From Methylibium rhizosphaerae (GTDB lineage: Bacteria > Pseudomonadota > Gammaproteobacteria > Burkholderiales > Burkholderiaceae_C), in contig NZ_SWAR01000015.1 in the NCBI RefSeq assembly GCF_006386545.1, positions 1 to 64,000 on the forward strand: 64,000 nt of DNA. The letters are read 5' to 3'. The notes under the pieces were generated by a model, which saw only the letters and a list, made by a program, of their open reading frames with translations, had not been told where the DNA came from and ran no database searches. Position 1 is the first letter of the stretch; the number at the start of each line of letters is the position of its first letter. This document shows, in pieces, positions 8,045 to 16,365 of the stretch. The translations under genes were made by a program, and so were the position numbers.

Positions 8045-8069
8045 TTAGTTCGAATGTCGATCGAACTAG
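8045..8069. promoter_or_regulatory. Probable ROK repressor operator for the xyl operon
   Basis: Perfect 8-bp arms TAGTTCGA (8046-8053) and TCGAACTA (8061-8068) with a 7-bp spacer lie 72 bp upstream of xylF and between the divergent ROK regulator and xylF. ROK/NagC-type repressors bind AT-flanked inverted repeats of this size. Binding by this regulator is inferred. Confidence 0.7.
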
Positions 8070-8140
8070 CTACGCTTCCCTTCCGCCAGCCCGAAGGGGA
8101 GCTTCTCGGCTGTGCAGGCAAACAACACAGGAGACAACCG

Positions 8141-9160
8141 ATGAGAGCAACGATCACCCTCGCGCTGGCGGGCATGCTGGCTGTAGGCAGTGCGTGGAGC
8201 CAGACAGTGGTCGGCGTGAGCTGGTCCAACTTCCAGGAGGAGCGCTGGAAGACCGACGAGGCGGCCATCAAGGAGCAGCTGGCCAAGCTCGGCGCCACCT
8301 ATGTGAGCGCCGATGCCGGCGGCTCGCCTGAGAAGCAGCTCGCCGACGTGGACGGCCTCATCGCCAAGGGCGCCAAGGCACTCATCGTGCTGGCGATGGA
8401 CAAGGACGCCATCGTGCCCGCGCTGGCCAAGGCCCGGCAGCGCAACATTCCGGTCGTCGCCTACGACCGCCTGATCGAGCAGCCCGGCGTCTTCTACATC
8501 ACCTTCGACAACAAGGAAGTCGGCCGCCTGCAGGCGCGCGCGGTGCTGCAGGCCAAGCCCAAGGGCAGCTACGTGATGATCAAGGGTTCGCCCACCGACC
8601 CGAATGCCGACTTCCTCCGCGCCGGCCAGCAGGAGGTGCTCGACGCGGCCTTGAAGAAGGGCGACATCCGGATCGTCGGCGAGGAATACACCGAAGGCTG
8701 GAAGCCGGAGGTGGCGCAGAAGAACATGGAGCAGATCCTCACCCGCAACGGCAACAAGGTCGACGCGGTGGTGGCCTCCAACGACGGCACCGCCGGCGGC
8801 GTGGTGGCGGCGCTGTCGGCGCGCGGGCTGTCGGGCGTGCCGGTTTCCGGCCAGGACGGTGACCAGGCCGCGCTCAACCGCGTGGCCCTGGGCACCCAGA
8901 CGGTTTCGGTGTGGAAGGACGCACGCGTGCTCGGTCGCGAGGCCGCGGAAGCCGCGGTGCTCATCGCCGCCGGCAAGCCGGTGCCCGGCACGGTGACCTG
9001 GGCCGAAGGCGAGCGCAAGGTGGCCATGACGTCCAAGTTCCTGAAGCCGGTGGCCATCACGCGCGACAACCTCGACGTGGTCCTCAACGCGAAATGGATC
9101 TCGAAGGACGCGCTGTGCCGCGGCGTGAACGCCGCCAAGGCGCCGGCAGCCTGCAAGTGA
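8141..9160 (+). CDS. xylF: D-xylose ABC transporter substrate-binding protein
   Basis: A 339-residue periplasmic binding protein with a cleavable signal peptide (about residues 1-20, ending GSAWSQ). The mature chain has the type I sugar-binding fold: [52 protein letters not shown] and VSGQDGD. These match XylF closely, including the Asp and Asn residues that line the xylose pocket. AGGAG lies 7 bp upstream of the ATG. It is the first gene of a run in which every junction up to xylB overlaps. Expression is likely controlled by the inverted repeat at 8045-8069. Confidence 0.95.
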   Translation: MRATITLALAGMLAVGSAWSQTVVGVSWSNFQEERWKTDEAAIKEQLAKLGATYVSADAGGSPEKQLADVDGLIAKGAKALIVLAMDKDAIVPALAKARQRNIPVVAYDRLIEQPGVFYITFDNKEVGRLQARAVLQAKPKGSYVMIKGSPTDPNADFLRAGQQEVLDAALKKGDIRIVGEEYTEGWKPEVAQKNMEQILTRNGNKVDAVVASNDGTAGGVVAALSARGLSGVPVSGQDGDQAALNRVALGTQTVSVWKDARVLGREAAEAAVLIAAGKPVPGTVTWAEGERKVAMTSKFLKPVAITRDNLDVVLNAKWISKDALCRGVNAAKAPAACK

Positions 9161-10380
9161 AGTCGCAGAGCCTCGAGGCCGGCTTGCCGCCGGCCGACAC
9201 CTTCTCGTCGCTGCAGGTGTCGGCGCTCGACGTCCGGCTGGGCGTCATGGCCGCCGTGCTGGTGGTCATGGCGCTGCTGTTCCATGCGCTCACCGGCACC
9301 TTCCTGACGCCGGAGAACCTCTACAACATCGCGCAGCAGACGGCGGTGGTGGGCATCGTGGCCACCGCCATGGTGCTGGTCGTGGTGGCCCGTCACATCG
9401 ACCTGTCGGTCGGCTCGGTGATGGGTTTCGTCGGCGTGCTCATCGCCTACCTGCAGTACACCGGCGGCTGGCACTGGCTGGCCGCCTGTGCCGCCGGCCT
9501 GGCCGTTTCGCTGGCGGTGGGCCTGTACCAGGGCTGGCTCACCGCCTACGTCGGCGTGCCGTCGTTCGTGGTCACGCTGGGCGGGCTCATGTCGTTCCGG
9601 GGCGCCGCCTTCCTGGTGGCCGACGGCAAGACGCAGCCGGTGACCGACGAGACCTTCCTGGTGATCGGCGGCGGCATCGACGGCGCCCTCGGCGTGGCTG
9701 GCAGCTGGACGCTGGCGACCGCGCTCGCCGCGCTGATCGTGTGGCGCGTGTGGACCGCGCGGCGGGCCCGTGCCCACCACGGCTTCCCCTTGCGCCCGAT
9801 GTGGCTGGAGGCGCTGCTGACCGTGGGCCTGCTGCTGCTGCTGGCCGGCTTCACCGCGGCGATGTGCAGCTACCAGCTGCCGGGCAAGGCCAGCGCGCAG
9901 GGCGTGCCGGTGCCGGTGGTGATCTGGGCCGCGGTGGTCATGACCATGGCCTTCATCGTGCGGCGCACCCGCTTCGGCCGGTATGTCTATGCCATCGGCG
10001 GCAACCCCGAGGCGGCGCGCCTCGTGGGCATCCGGGTGCGGTGGGTCACGCTGCAGCTGTTCGCGCTGCTGGCGGTGCTGGTGGCCATTGCCGCCGCGGT
10101 GTCGGTGGCCCGGCTCAACGCCGGCACCAACTCCATGGGCGGCAACATGGAGCTGTACGTCATTGCCGCGGCGGTGATCGGCGGCGTGTCGCTCGCCGGC
10201 GGCAGCGGCACGGTGCTCGGCTCGGTGCTCGGCGCGCTGATCGTGCAGTTCCTCGACAGCGGCCTGCTGCTGCTCGACGTCAGCATCGGCAAGCGCATGG
10301 TCATCATCGGGCAGGTGCTGATCATCGCGGTGGTGTTCGACGTGCTGTACCGCCGGGCAACCGGGGAGCGAAATTCATGA
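9157..10380 (+). CDS. xylH: D-xylose ABC transporter permease
   Basis: A 407-residue inner-membrane permease with about ten hydrophobic segments. The family motif [17 protein letters not shown] is near residue 75, and [11 protein letters not shown]-type [15 protein letters not shown] near 280 is the cytoplasmic coupling loop. Translation starts at GTG, whose last two bases begin the xylF stop (GTGA). Compared with smaller sugar permeases it carries the extra mid-protein segment common to XylH. It would pair with the short ATPase downstream. Confidence 0.93.
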   Translation: MKSQSLEAGLPPADTFSSLQVSALDVRLGVMAAVLVVMALLFHALTGTFLTPENLYNIAQQTAVVGIVATAMVLVVVARHIDLSVGSVMGFVGVLIAYLQYTGGWHWLAACAAGLAVSLAVGLYQGWLTAYVGVPSFVVTLGGLMSFRGAAFLVADGKTQPVTDETFLVIGGGIDGALGVAGSWTLATALAALIVWRVWTARRARAHHGFPLRPMWLEALLTVGLLLLLAGFTAAMCSYQLPGKASAQGVPVPVVIWAAVVMTMAFIVRRTRFGRYVYAIGGNPEAARLVGIRVRWVTLQLFALLAVLVAIAAAVSVARLNAGTNSMGGNMELYVIAAAVIGGVSLAGGSGTVLGSVLGALIVQFLDSGLLLLDVSIGKRMVIIGQVLIIAVVFDVLYRRATGERNS

Positions 10381-11162
10381 GCTCAGCGTTGATCGAGCTG
10401 CGGCACGTGCACAAGTCCTTCGGCGGCGTGCGGGCGGTGCACGACGTGAGCCTCGCGCTGCATGCCGGCGAGGTGGTGGCGCTGCTGGGCCACAACGGCG
10501 CCGGCAAGAGCACCCTGATGAAGGTGCTGGCAGGCGCCAACCCGGCCGATGCCGGCGAGATCCTGGTCAACGGCGAGGCCGTCACCATCGGCACCCCGAC
10601 CGACTCGCAGGCGCTCGGCATCGAATCCATCCACCAGACGCTGGCGCTGGCCGACAACCTCGACGCCGTGTCCAACCTGTTCCTCGGGCGCGAGCTGATG
10701 ACGCCCTGGCGCACGCTGGACGACTATGCGATGGAGGCCGCGGCGCGCAAGGTGTTCGCGCGGCTCAACCCGAACTTCCGCAACATCCGCGTGCCGGTGC
10801 GCGGGCTGTCGGGCGGCCAGCGCCAGGTGGTGGCCATCTCGCGGGCGCTGTACTTCAATGCCCGCGTGCTGGTGATGGACGAACCGTGTGCCGCCCTCGG
10901 CCCCGAAGAGACCCGCATGGTGCATGAGCTGGTGCGCCGCCTGAAGGCGCAGGGCGTGGGCATCTTCCTCATCACCCACGACATGCCCGACGTGTTCGGC
11001 CTGTCCGACCGGCTGGCCGTCATGAAGAACGGCGAGCTGGTCGGCACCTACCGGACGCAGGACGTGCAGGAAGACGAAGTGCTGGCAATGATCATCGGCG
11101 GGCGGCCCGTCACCCGCGTGCCGCAGTACCACCGCCTGGAAGAGCCGGCGACCACGCCATGA
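10377..11162 (+). CDS. xylG: Xylose ABC transporter ATP-binding protein, single-domain form
   Basis: A 261-residue ATPase with one nucleotide-binding domain: Walker [11 protein letters not shown]-loop region [14 protein letters not shown], signature LSGGQRQ, Walker B VLVMDEP and switch ITHD. E. coli XylG is about 510 residues with two domains in tandem. Here only one is present, as in several rhizobial and Burkholderiales transporters, and the complex would use a homodimer. The ATGA overlap with xylH and the ATGA overlap with xylB show tight coupling. Confidence 0.9.
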   Translation: MSSALIELRHVHKSFGGVRAVHDVSLALHAGEVVALLGHNGAGKSTLMKVLAGANPADAGEILVNGEAVTIGTPTDSQALGIESIHQTLALADNLDAVSNLFLGRELMTPWRTLDDYAMEAAARKVFARLNPNFRNIRVPVRGLSGGQRQVVAISRALYFNARVLVMDEPCAALGPEETRMVHELVRRLKAQGVGIFLITHDMPDVFGLSDRLAVMKNGELVGTYRTQDVQEDEVLAMIIGGRPVTRVPQYHRLEEPATTP

Positions 11163-12649
11163 ACGCATCTGCCACCACCCTGGGCATCGACCTCGGCACT
11201 TCGGAGGTCAAGCTGCTGCTGCTCGACCAGCACGGCACCATCGCGGCCACCGCCGGAGCGCCGCTGTCGGTGCAGCGGCCGCATCCGCATTGGTCCGAGC
11301 AGGAGGCGGCGAGCTGGTGGGAGGCCACGCAGCAGGCGGCCCGCCAGTTGCGCGAGCGGGCGCCGCAAGCCTGGCAGCAGGTACAGGCCATCGGCCTGTC
11401 GGGCCAGATGCACGGCGCCACGCTGCTCGATGCCGACGACCAGGTGCTGCGCCCGGCCATCCTGTGGAACGACACGCGCAGCGCAGCCGAGTGCGAACAG
11501 CTCACCCGGGCCGTGCCGCGCCTGCACCAGATCACCGGCAACCTGGCCATGCCGGGCTTCACCGCGCCCAAGCTGCTGTGGGTGCGGCGGCACGAGCCCG
11601 AGCTGTTTTCGCGGGTGCGCAGCGTGCTGCTGCCCAAGGACTACCTGCGCTGGTGCCTCACGCGCGAGAAGTGGTCCGACCCGTCCGACGCCGCCGGCAC
11701 CTTGTGGCTCGACATGGCGCGGCGCGACTGGTCCGACGAAGTGCTGGCGGCCACCGGACTGGGCCGCGCCCACATGCCGCGGCTGGCCGAAGGCAGCGAG
11801 GTGGCCGGTCGCCTGGATGAGGAGGCGGCCCGTGCGCTCGGCTTGCCGTCCGGCATCGCGGTGGCCGCGGGCGGCGGCGACAACGCCGCCAGCGCCGTGG
11901 GCATGGGCTGCGTGCAGCCGGGCGACGGCTTCGTGTCGCTGGGCACCAGCGGCGTGCTGTTCGTGGTGACCGACGGCTACCGGGCCAACCCGGCGGCCGC
12001 GGTGCACAGCTTCTGCCATGCGCTGCCCGGCCGCTGGCACCAGATGAGCGTCATGCTCTCGGCCGCCAGCTGCCTGCGCTGGGTGACCCGCCTGGTGGGC
12101 GAGGCCGACGAAGCCGCGCTGATGTCGCGGGTGCAGCCGCTCGGAGTGCAGGACCGGGCACAGGCGCCGATCTTCCTGCCGTATCTCGGCGGCGAACGCA
12201 CGCCGCACAACGATGCTCACGCACGCGGCGTGTTCTTCGGCCTCGACCACAACACCGACGCCGCGCGCCTGGGCTACGCAGTGATCGAAGGCGTGTGCTT
12301 CGGCCTGTACGACGGGCTGCTGGCCCTGCAGGCGGCGGGCACCTCGGTCGAGCGGCTGGCCCTGGTGGGCGGCGGGGCCCGCAGCGAGGTGTGGGCCCAG
12401 CTGCTGGCCGACACGCTGGGCGTGCAGGTGGCCAGGCTCGAAGGTGCCGAAACCGGCGGTGCGCTCGGCGCGGCCCGGCTGGCATGGCTGGCGCTCGGCG
12501 CCGACGAGGCCGGTGTCTGCAAGCCGACCCCGGTGCGCGAGGTGTTCCACCCGCAGCCCGAATCGCGTGCGCTGCTGTTGCCGCGGCACCAGCGCTTCCA
12601 GGCGCTGTACCAGCACGTCAAGCCCTTGTTCCGCGCGCAGCCGTCGTGA
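11159..12649 (+). CDS. xylB: Xylulokinase
   Basis: A 496-residue FGGY-family sugar kinase that phosphorylates D-xylulose to xylulose 5-phosphate. The N-terminal phosphate loop [13 protein letters not shown], the substrate segment [13 protein letters not shown], the catalytic-site region [15 protein letters not shown] and the C-terminal adenine site [11 protein letters not shown] are all present in order. Length is normal. The start overlaps the xylG stop (ATGA). A 54-bp gap then separates it from xylA. Confidence 0.96.
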   Translation: MNASATTLGIDLGTSEVKLLLLDQHGTIAATAGAPLSVQRPHPHWSEQEAASWWEATQQAARQLRERAPQAWQQVQAIGLSGQMHGATLLDADDQVLRPAILWNDTRSAAECEQLTRAVPRLHQITGNLAMPGFTAPKLLWVRRHEPELFSRVRSVLLPKDYLRWCLTREKWSDPSDAAGTLWLDMARRDWSDEVLAATGLGRAHMPRLAEGSEVAGRLDEEAARALGLPSGIAVAAGGGDNAASAVGMGCVQPGDGFVSLGTSGVLFVVTDGYRANPAAAVHSFCHALPGRWHQMSVMLSAASCLRWVTRLVGEADEAALMSRVQPLGVQDRAQAPIFLPYLGGERTPHNDAHARGVFFGLDHNTDAARLGYAVIEGVCFGLYDGLLALQAAGTSVERLALVGGGARSEVWAQLLADTLGVQVARLEGAETGGALGAARLAWLALGADEAGVCKPTPVREVFHPQPESRALLLPRHQRFQALYQHVKPLFRAQPS

Positions 12650-12703
12650 CCGGTACGACGCGTCTCGACGCTTCCCCGTTTCCATTCCCCAGGAGTCGCC
12701 TAC

Positions 12704-14026
12704 ATGTCTGACTATTTCGCCGGCATCGACAAGATCGCGTACGAAGGGCCGCAGTCCCGCAACCCGCTCGCCTTCCGCTGGTACGACAAGGACCGCCTGG
12801 TGCTGGGCAAGCGCATGGAGGAGCACCTGCGCTTCGCCGTGTGCTACTGGCACAGCTTCTGCTGGAACGGCTTCGATCCGTTCGGACCCGCGGGCACCTT
12901 CGAGCGCCCGTGGCAGCAGATGAGCGACCCGATGGCGGCCGCGCGCGCCAAGGCCGACGCGGCCTTCAGCTTCTTCAGCAAGCTCGGTGTCCCGTTCTAC
13001 TGCTTCCACGACCGCGACGTCGCTCCCGAAGGCGCCACGCCGCGCGAAAGCGTCGACAACCTGCATCGCATGGTCGATGTGCTGGGCGAGAAGCAGGCCG
13101 CCACCGGGGTGCGCCTGCTGTGGGGCACGGCCAACCTGTTCAGCCATCGCCGCTTCATGGGCGGCGCCGCCAGCAACCCCAACCCGGAGATCTTCGCGCT
13201 GGCGGCGCTGCAGGTGCGCGAGGCCATGGATGCGACCGTGCGGCTGGGCGGCGAGAACTACGTGCTGTGGGGCGGCCGTGAAGGCTACGAGACCCTGCTC
13301 AACACCGACCTCGGGCAGGAGTCGCGGCAGCTCGGCCGCTTCATGCAGATGGTGGTCGAGTACAAGCACAAGATCGGCCTCAAGGGCCACGTGCTGATCG
13401 AGCCCAAGCCCCGCGAGCCGACCAAGCACCAGTACGACTTCGACGTTGCCACCGTGTACGGCTTCCTGAAGCAGTACGGCCTCGAGAACGAGATCAAGGT
13501 CAACATCGAGGCGAACCATGCCACGCTGTCGGGCCACAGCTTCGAGCATGAGATCGCCACCGCCGTATCGCTCGGCATCCTCGGCTCGCTCGACATGAAC
13601 CGCGGCGACATGCAGTGCGGCTGGGACACCGACCAGTTCCCGAACAACGTGCCCGACACCGCGCTCGCGCTCTACCACGTGCTGCGCGCCGGCGGCTTCA
13701 GCTCGGGCGGGCTCAACTTCGATGCCAAGGTGCGCCGCCAGTCCATAGACCCCGAGGACATGTTCTTCGGCCATGTCGGGGCGATGGACGTGTGCGCCCG
13801 CGCGCTGCTCATCGCCGCGAAGATGGTCGAGGAAGGCGAGCTCGCCTCACGGGTGGAGCGGCGCTACGCCGGCTGGAGCGAAGCATTCGGCCGCTCGTTG
13901 CTGGCGGGCGAGCTGTCGCTGTCGCAGGTGGCCGACCATGCGCTGCAGCGCAATGTGGACGAGCGCCCGGAAAGCGGTCAGCAGGAGCTGTACGAGAACC
14001 TGGTGAACCGGTACTGCGAGACCTGA
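12704..14026 (+). CDS. xylA: Xylose isomerase
   Basis: A 440-residue class II xylose isomerase converting D-xylose to D-xylulose. Catalytic and metal residues are visible: [10 protein letters not shown] (His base and Asp), [13 protein letters not shown] (Glu/Lys), [12 protein letters not shown] (Glu and His ligands) and [10 protein letters not shown] (metal Asp). AGGAG lies ahead of the start. Being last in the operon, with its own 54-bp leader, it could be separately translated at higher level. The final 49 bp overlap the convergent PEP-CTERM gene. Confidence 0.97.
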   Translation: MSDYFAGIDKIAYEGPQSRNPLAFRWYDKDRLVLGKRMEEHLRFAVCYWHSFCWNGFDPFGPAGTFERPWQQMSDPMAAARAKADAAFSFFSKLGVPFYCFHDRDVAPEGATPRESVDNLHRMVDVLGEKQAATGVRLLWGTANLFSHRRFMGGAASNPNPEIFALAALQVREAMDATVRLGGENYVLWGGREGYETLLNTDLGQESRQLGRFMQMVVEYKHKIGLKGHVLIEPKPREPTKHQYDFDVATVYGFLKQYGLENEIKVNIEANHATLSGHSFEHEIATAVSLGILGSLDMNRGDMQCGWDTDQFPNNVPDTALALYHVLRAGGFSSGGLNFDAKVRRQSIDPEDMFFGHVGAMDVCARALLIAAKMVEEGELASRVERRYAGWSEAFGRSLLAGELSLSQVADHALQRNVDERPESGQQELYENLVNRYCET

Positions 14027-15270
14027 CGCCTGCGCCCGGCGACCGCCAGGGCAGCCGCGCCGGCCAGCAGCAGGGCCCAGGTGGTCGGCTCCGGCACCGG
14101 GGTCATCAGGAAGATGTGCGTCTCGCCGGCGATGGACGTGCGCAGCGCGATCTGCCCGGCTTCGTTGAGCCACGCGCCCTCGATGTTGAGGACGTCGTTG
14201 AACGATGTCCTCATGTAGTCGGTCAGGTCGATGGCCTGCCCGTTGTCGTAGAAGAACAGGTGGGCCGCTCGTGTGTTGAAGCGGCGGTCGGTCACCATGG
14301 CGGTGGCCAGGACCTGGCCCGCGTTGTTGATGCGGGTCGCGAAGCTGCTGTTGCTGTCGGCGAACAACGGGTCGAGGTCGATCATCTGCCCGTCGCGGTA
14401 CAGGAAGGCATGGGAGTCCTCGCTGCTTTGCGCCGGGTCGAGGTCTGAGTGGCCCACGGCGTGGCCGAGGTCGTTGAGGTCGGCCGAGACGCTGACGGCG
14501 CCGCCCAGCGTGCCGAGGTCGGTCATCGTGCCGTTGTCGTAAACGAACGCGTGCCACTCGTTGCCCGTGGACGCCTCCCCGAGGACCTGGCCCCGCTCGT
14601 TGAGGTCGCGGGCATTGCTCTGGGAGCCTCCCAGGGTGCCCAGGTCCGTCATCGTTCCGTTGGCGTACAGGAACGCATGCGTCGGCTGAGCGCCGAGCGT
14701 GCCGGGCAGGTTGCTGATGCCTGCAACCTGGCCTGACTGGTTCATGGCGATGGCCCAGGTCGCGTGGCCGCCCAGGGTGCCGATGTCCACGAAGCGGCCG
14801 TCGGGCTGGATGATCGATGTGCGATACGACTCATCCTGCATCCTGTAGGTGGTGACCATCTGGCCCCGGTCGTTCGGCCCCAACGCCTGGCCGCCGGCCA
14901 TGGTGGTTTCGCCGGGGGCCACCAGCGGGATGGCGACACCATTGCGATAGACGTATGTGCGCTGCAGCTCGTCGCGGCCGACGCCGCGGATTTCGCCGCG
15001 CGCGTTCATGCGGCTGGCCACCAGCGGATCCCCCAGCCCGCCGATGAACCGGATGGTGCCGTGGTCTTCGATGTAGCCGCGAGTCTCATACCCGCCAGGC
15101 AACGGGCTGTTGAGGTACACCCGCCCCAGGTCGTCGAGATCGACGACGTAGGCCTCATTGCCGCCGAGCCCGGAAATGGGCCGCACGTCCCAGGCGAAGT
15201 TCTGCGCGCCTGCCGCGCCGCCCAGGCACAGGCTGCAACCGAGCAGCCACGATCGCGTCGAGCTTCGCAT
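13978..15270 (-). CDS. PEP-CTERM protein with HAF repeats (first copy)
   Basis: A 430-residue secreted protein. A signal peptide (about residues 1-22, ending GAAGAQ) precedes repeated HAF-type blades such as [18 protein letters not shown] and [11 protein letters not shown]. The C-terminal sorting tag is [18 protein letters not shown] followed by GRRRQ: PEP, a hydrophobic helix and basic residues, recognised and cut by exosortase. The start at 15270 has AGGGAG 6 bp upstream. Fourteen residues follow the basic cluster, coded antisense to the end of xylA, which is longer than usual. Likely an exopolysaccharide-associated surface protein; the exosortase itself is not in the window. Confidence 0.9.
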   Translation of the reverse strand: MRSSTRSWLLGCSLCLGGAAGAQNFAWDVRPISGLGGNEAYVVDLDDLGRVYLNSPLPGGYETRGYIEDHGTIRFIGGLGDPLVASRMNARGEIRGVGRDELQRTYVYRNGVAIPLVAPGETTMAGGQALGPNDRGQMVTTYRMQDESYRTSIIQPDGRFVDIGTLGGHATWAIAMNQSGQVAGISNLPGTLGAQPTHAFLYANGTMTDLGTLGGSQSNARDLNERGQVLGEASTGNEWHAFVYDNGTMTDLGTLGGAVSVSADLNDLGHAVGHSDLDPAQSSEDSHAFLYRDGQMIDLDPLFADSNSSFATRINNAGQVLATAMVTDRRFNTRAAHLFFYDNGQAIDLTDYMRTSFNDVLNIEGAWLNEAGQIALRTSIAGETHIFLMTPVPEPTTWALLLAGAAALAVAGRRRQVSQYRFTRFSYSSC

Positions 15271-15386
15271 GGTGATCTCCCTGAAGGCAGCCACTCTTGC
15301 GAAGCACTTTAGGCCGCGGCCCGACCTGCATCTGTAAGCTGCAATGCACTCTTACGTTTGCATGCGCGCCGCCGCGCGCAGCTTCG

Positions 15387-16349
15387 TCATCCGCCGGCTG
15401 GCAGGCTCAGGTAGTGGCGCCCCAGTGCGGTGAGCTCGCCGTCGGCACCCAGCAGGGTGGTGAAGCGGTTGTCGAGGTCGGCTCCGCCGCGGCCGGTGAA
15501 CCACGCGTAGCGGAACACGTCGGCCCGGCTCTCGCACAACGCGACCATCTCGGTCATCTGCACCATCTGCTTCTCGACGGAGTCGATGGCGGCGTTGCCG
15601 TCGCCCACATGCCAGTTGGCCATCTCGGTCACCCAGAACGGCTTGCCGTACTTCATCAGCCGGTCGAGCTGGCCGGCGAGGCCGTAGTCGTACCAGTGGA
15701 AGCCGAGGTAGTCGATCTGCGGGCTGCGGCCGGCGTTCGCGCCGCGGTAGGCGGCCAGGAAGGCGTCCATCCAGACGACCGGGTCCTGGTAGCCGGCGAG
15801 CGTGCCCCAGGTGATCTGCGGCCCGACGATCTTCACACCGGTGGCCTGTGCGATCGCCTCGATGCGCGGCCACAGCTCGGCTGCCTGCTGCGGCGTGCGG
15901 GTGGCCTGGCCGATCAGGTTGGGCTCGTTCAGCGCGAGCAGGTAGCCGATGCCGGGGTTGGCCAGCAGCATCTGGGTGATCGACGCGTCGTTGAAGTCCT
16001 GGTTCCACAGCATCGGGATGAAGTCCATGCCATGGCGGCTGCGCAGCTCGCTCACGGTGCCGCCCTCGGGGGCGCTGCTCCAGTCGTACCACCAGCTGAT
16101 GCCGGGTGCGAGCGCGGCGTAGTCGGCCGCGCTGCCGAGGGCATAGGCGATGCCTCGCTTCGCGCTCTTGTTCGAAGGGACAGGCGTGGGCGTGGGCGAC
16201 GGTGAGGGCGTAGGCGCGGGCGTGGGCGAGGAAGGCGGCGGGCTGGCCGCCGGGCCGCTGCCGCCGCCGCAGGCCGCCACGGCGGCGGCACCGGCCGCCG
16301 CCAGCAGCAAGCGGCGGCGCCGAGTGCGTGTCACATCGGGTGACGTCAT
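15387..16349 (-). CDS. GH128-like glycoside hydrolase lipoprotein (Asl1-type core)
   Basis: A 320-residue probable beta-1,3-glucanase. The N-terminus has an arginine cluster (RTRRRRLLLAAAGAA), possibly a Tat signal, and a lipobox ending in Cys27. A Pro/Thr/Ser linker spans 36-59. The catalytic core (about 64-318) is the Asl1/Glyco_hydro_cc fold, with YLLALNEPN giving acid/base Glu142 and PFWVTEMANW giving nucleophile Glu242. The start is set by GAGGA upstream of 16349. It begins 16 bp after the di-heme lipoprotein on the same strand, so the two are probably one operon and act together at the cell surface. Confidence 0.82.
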   Translation of the reverse strand: MTSPDVTRTRRRRLLLAAAGAAAVAACGGGSGPAASPPPSSPTPAPTPSPSPTPTPVPSNKSAKRGIAYALGSAADYAALAPGISWWYDWSSAPEGGTVSELRSRHGMDFIPMLWNQDFNDASITQMLLANPGIGYLLALNEPNLIGQATRTPQQAAELWPRIEAIAQATGVKIVGPQITWGTLAGYQDPVVWMDAFLAAYRGANAGRSPQIDYLGFHWYDYGLAGQLDRLMKYGKPFWVTEMANWHVGDGNAAIDSVEKQMVQMTEMVALCESRADVFRYAWFTGRGGADLDNRFTTLLGADGELTALGRHYLSLPAGG

Positions 16350-16365
16350 GCAGGGTCCTCGTGGG

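Noticed and set aside
11048-13774. A 908-codon open frame on the minus strand
   Set aside because: It lies fully antisense to xylG, xylB and xylA, whose products are certain. Its translation is His/Arg/Gln/Ala-rich, as is usual for shadow frames in GC-rich DNA.
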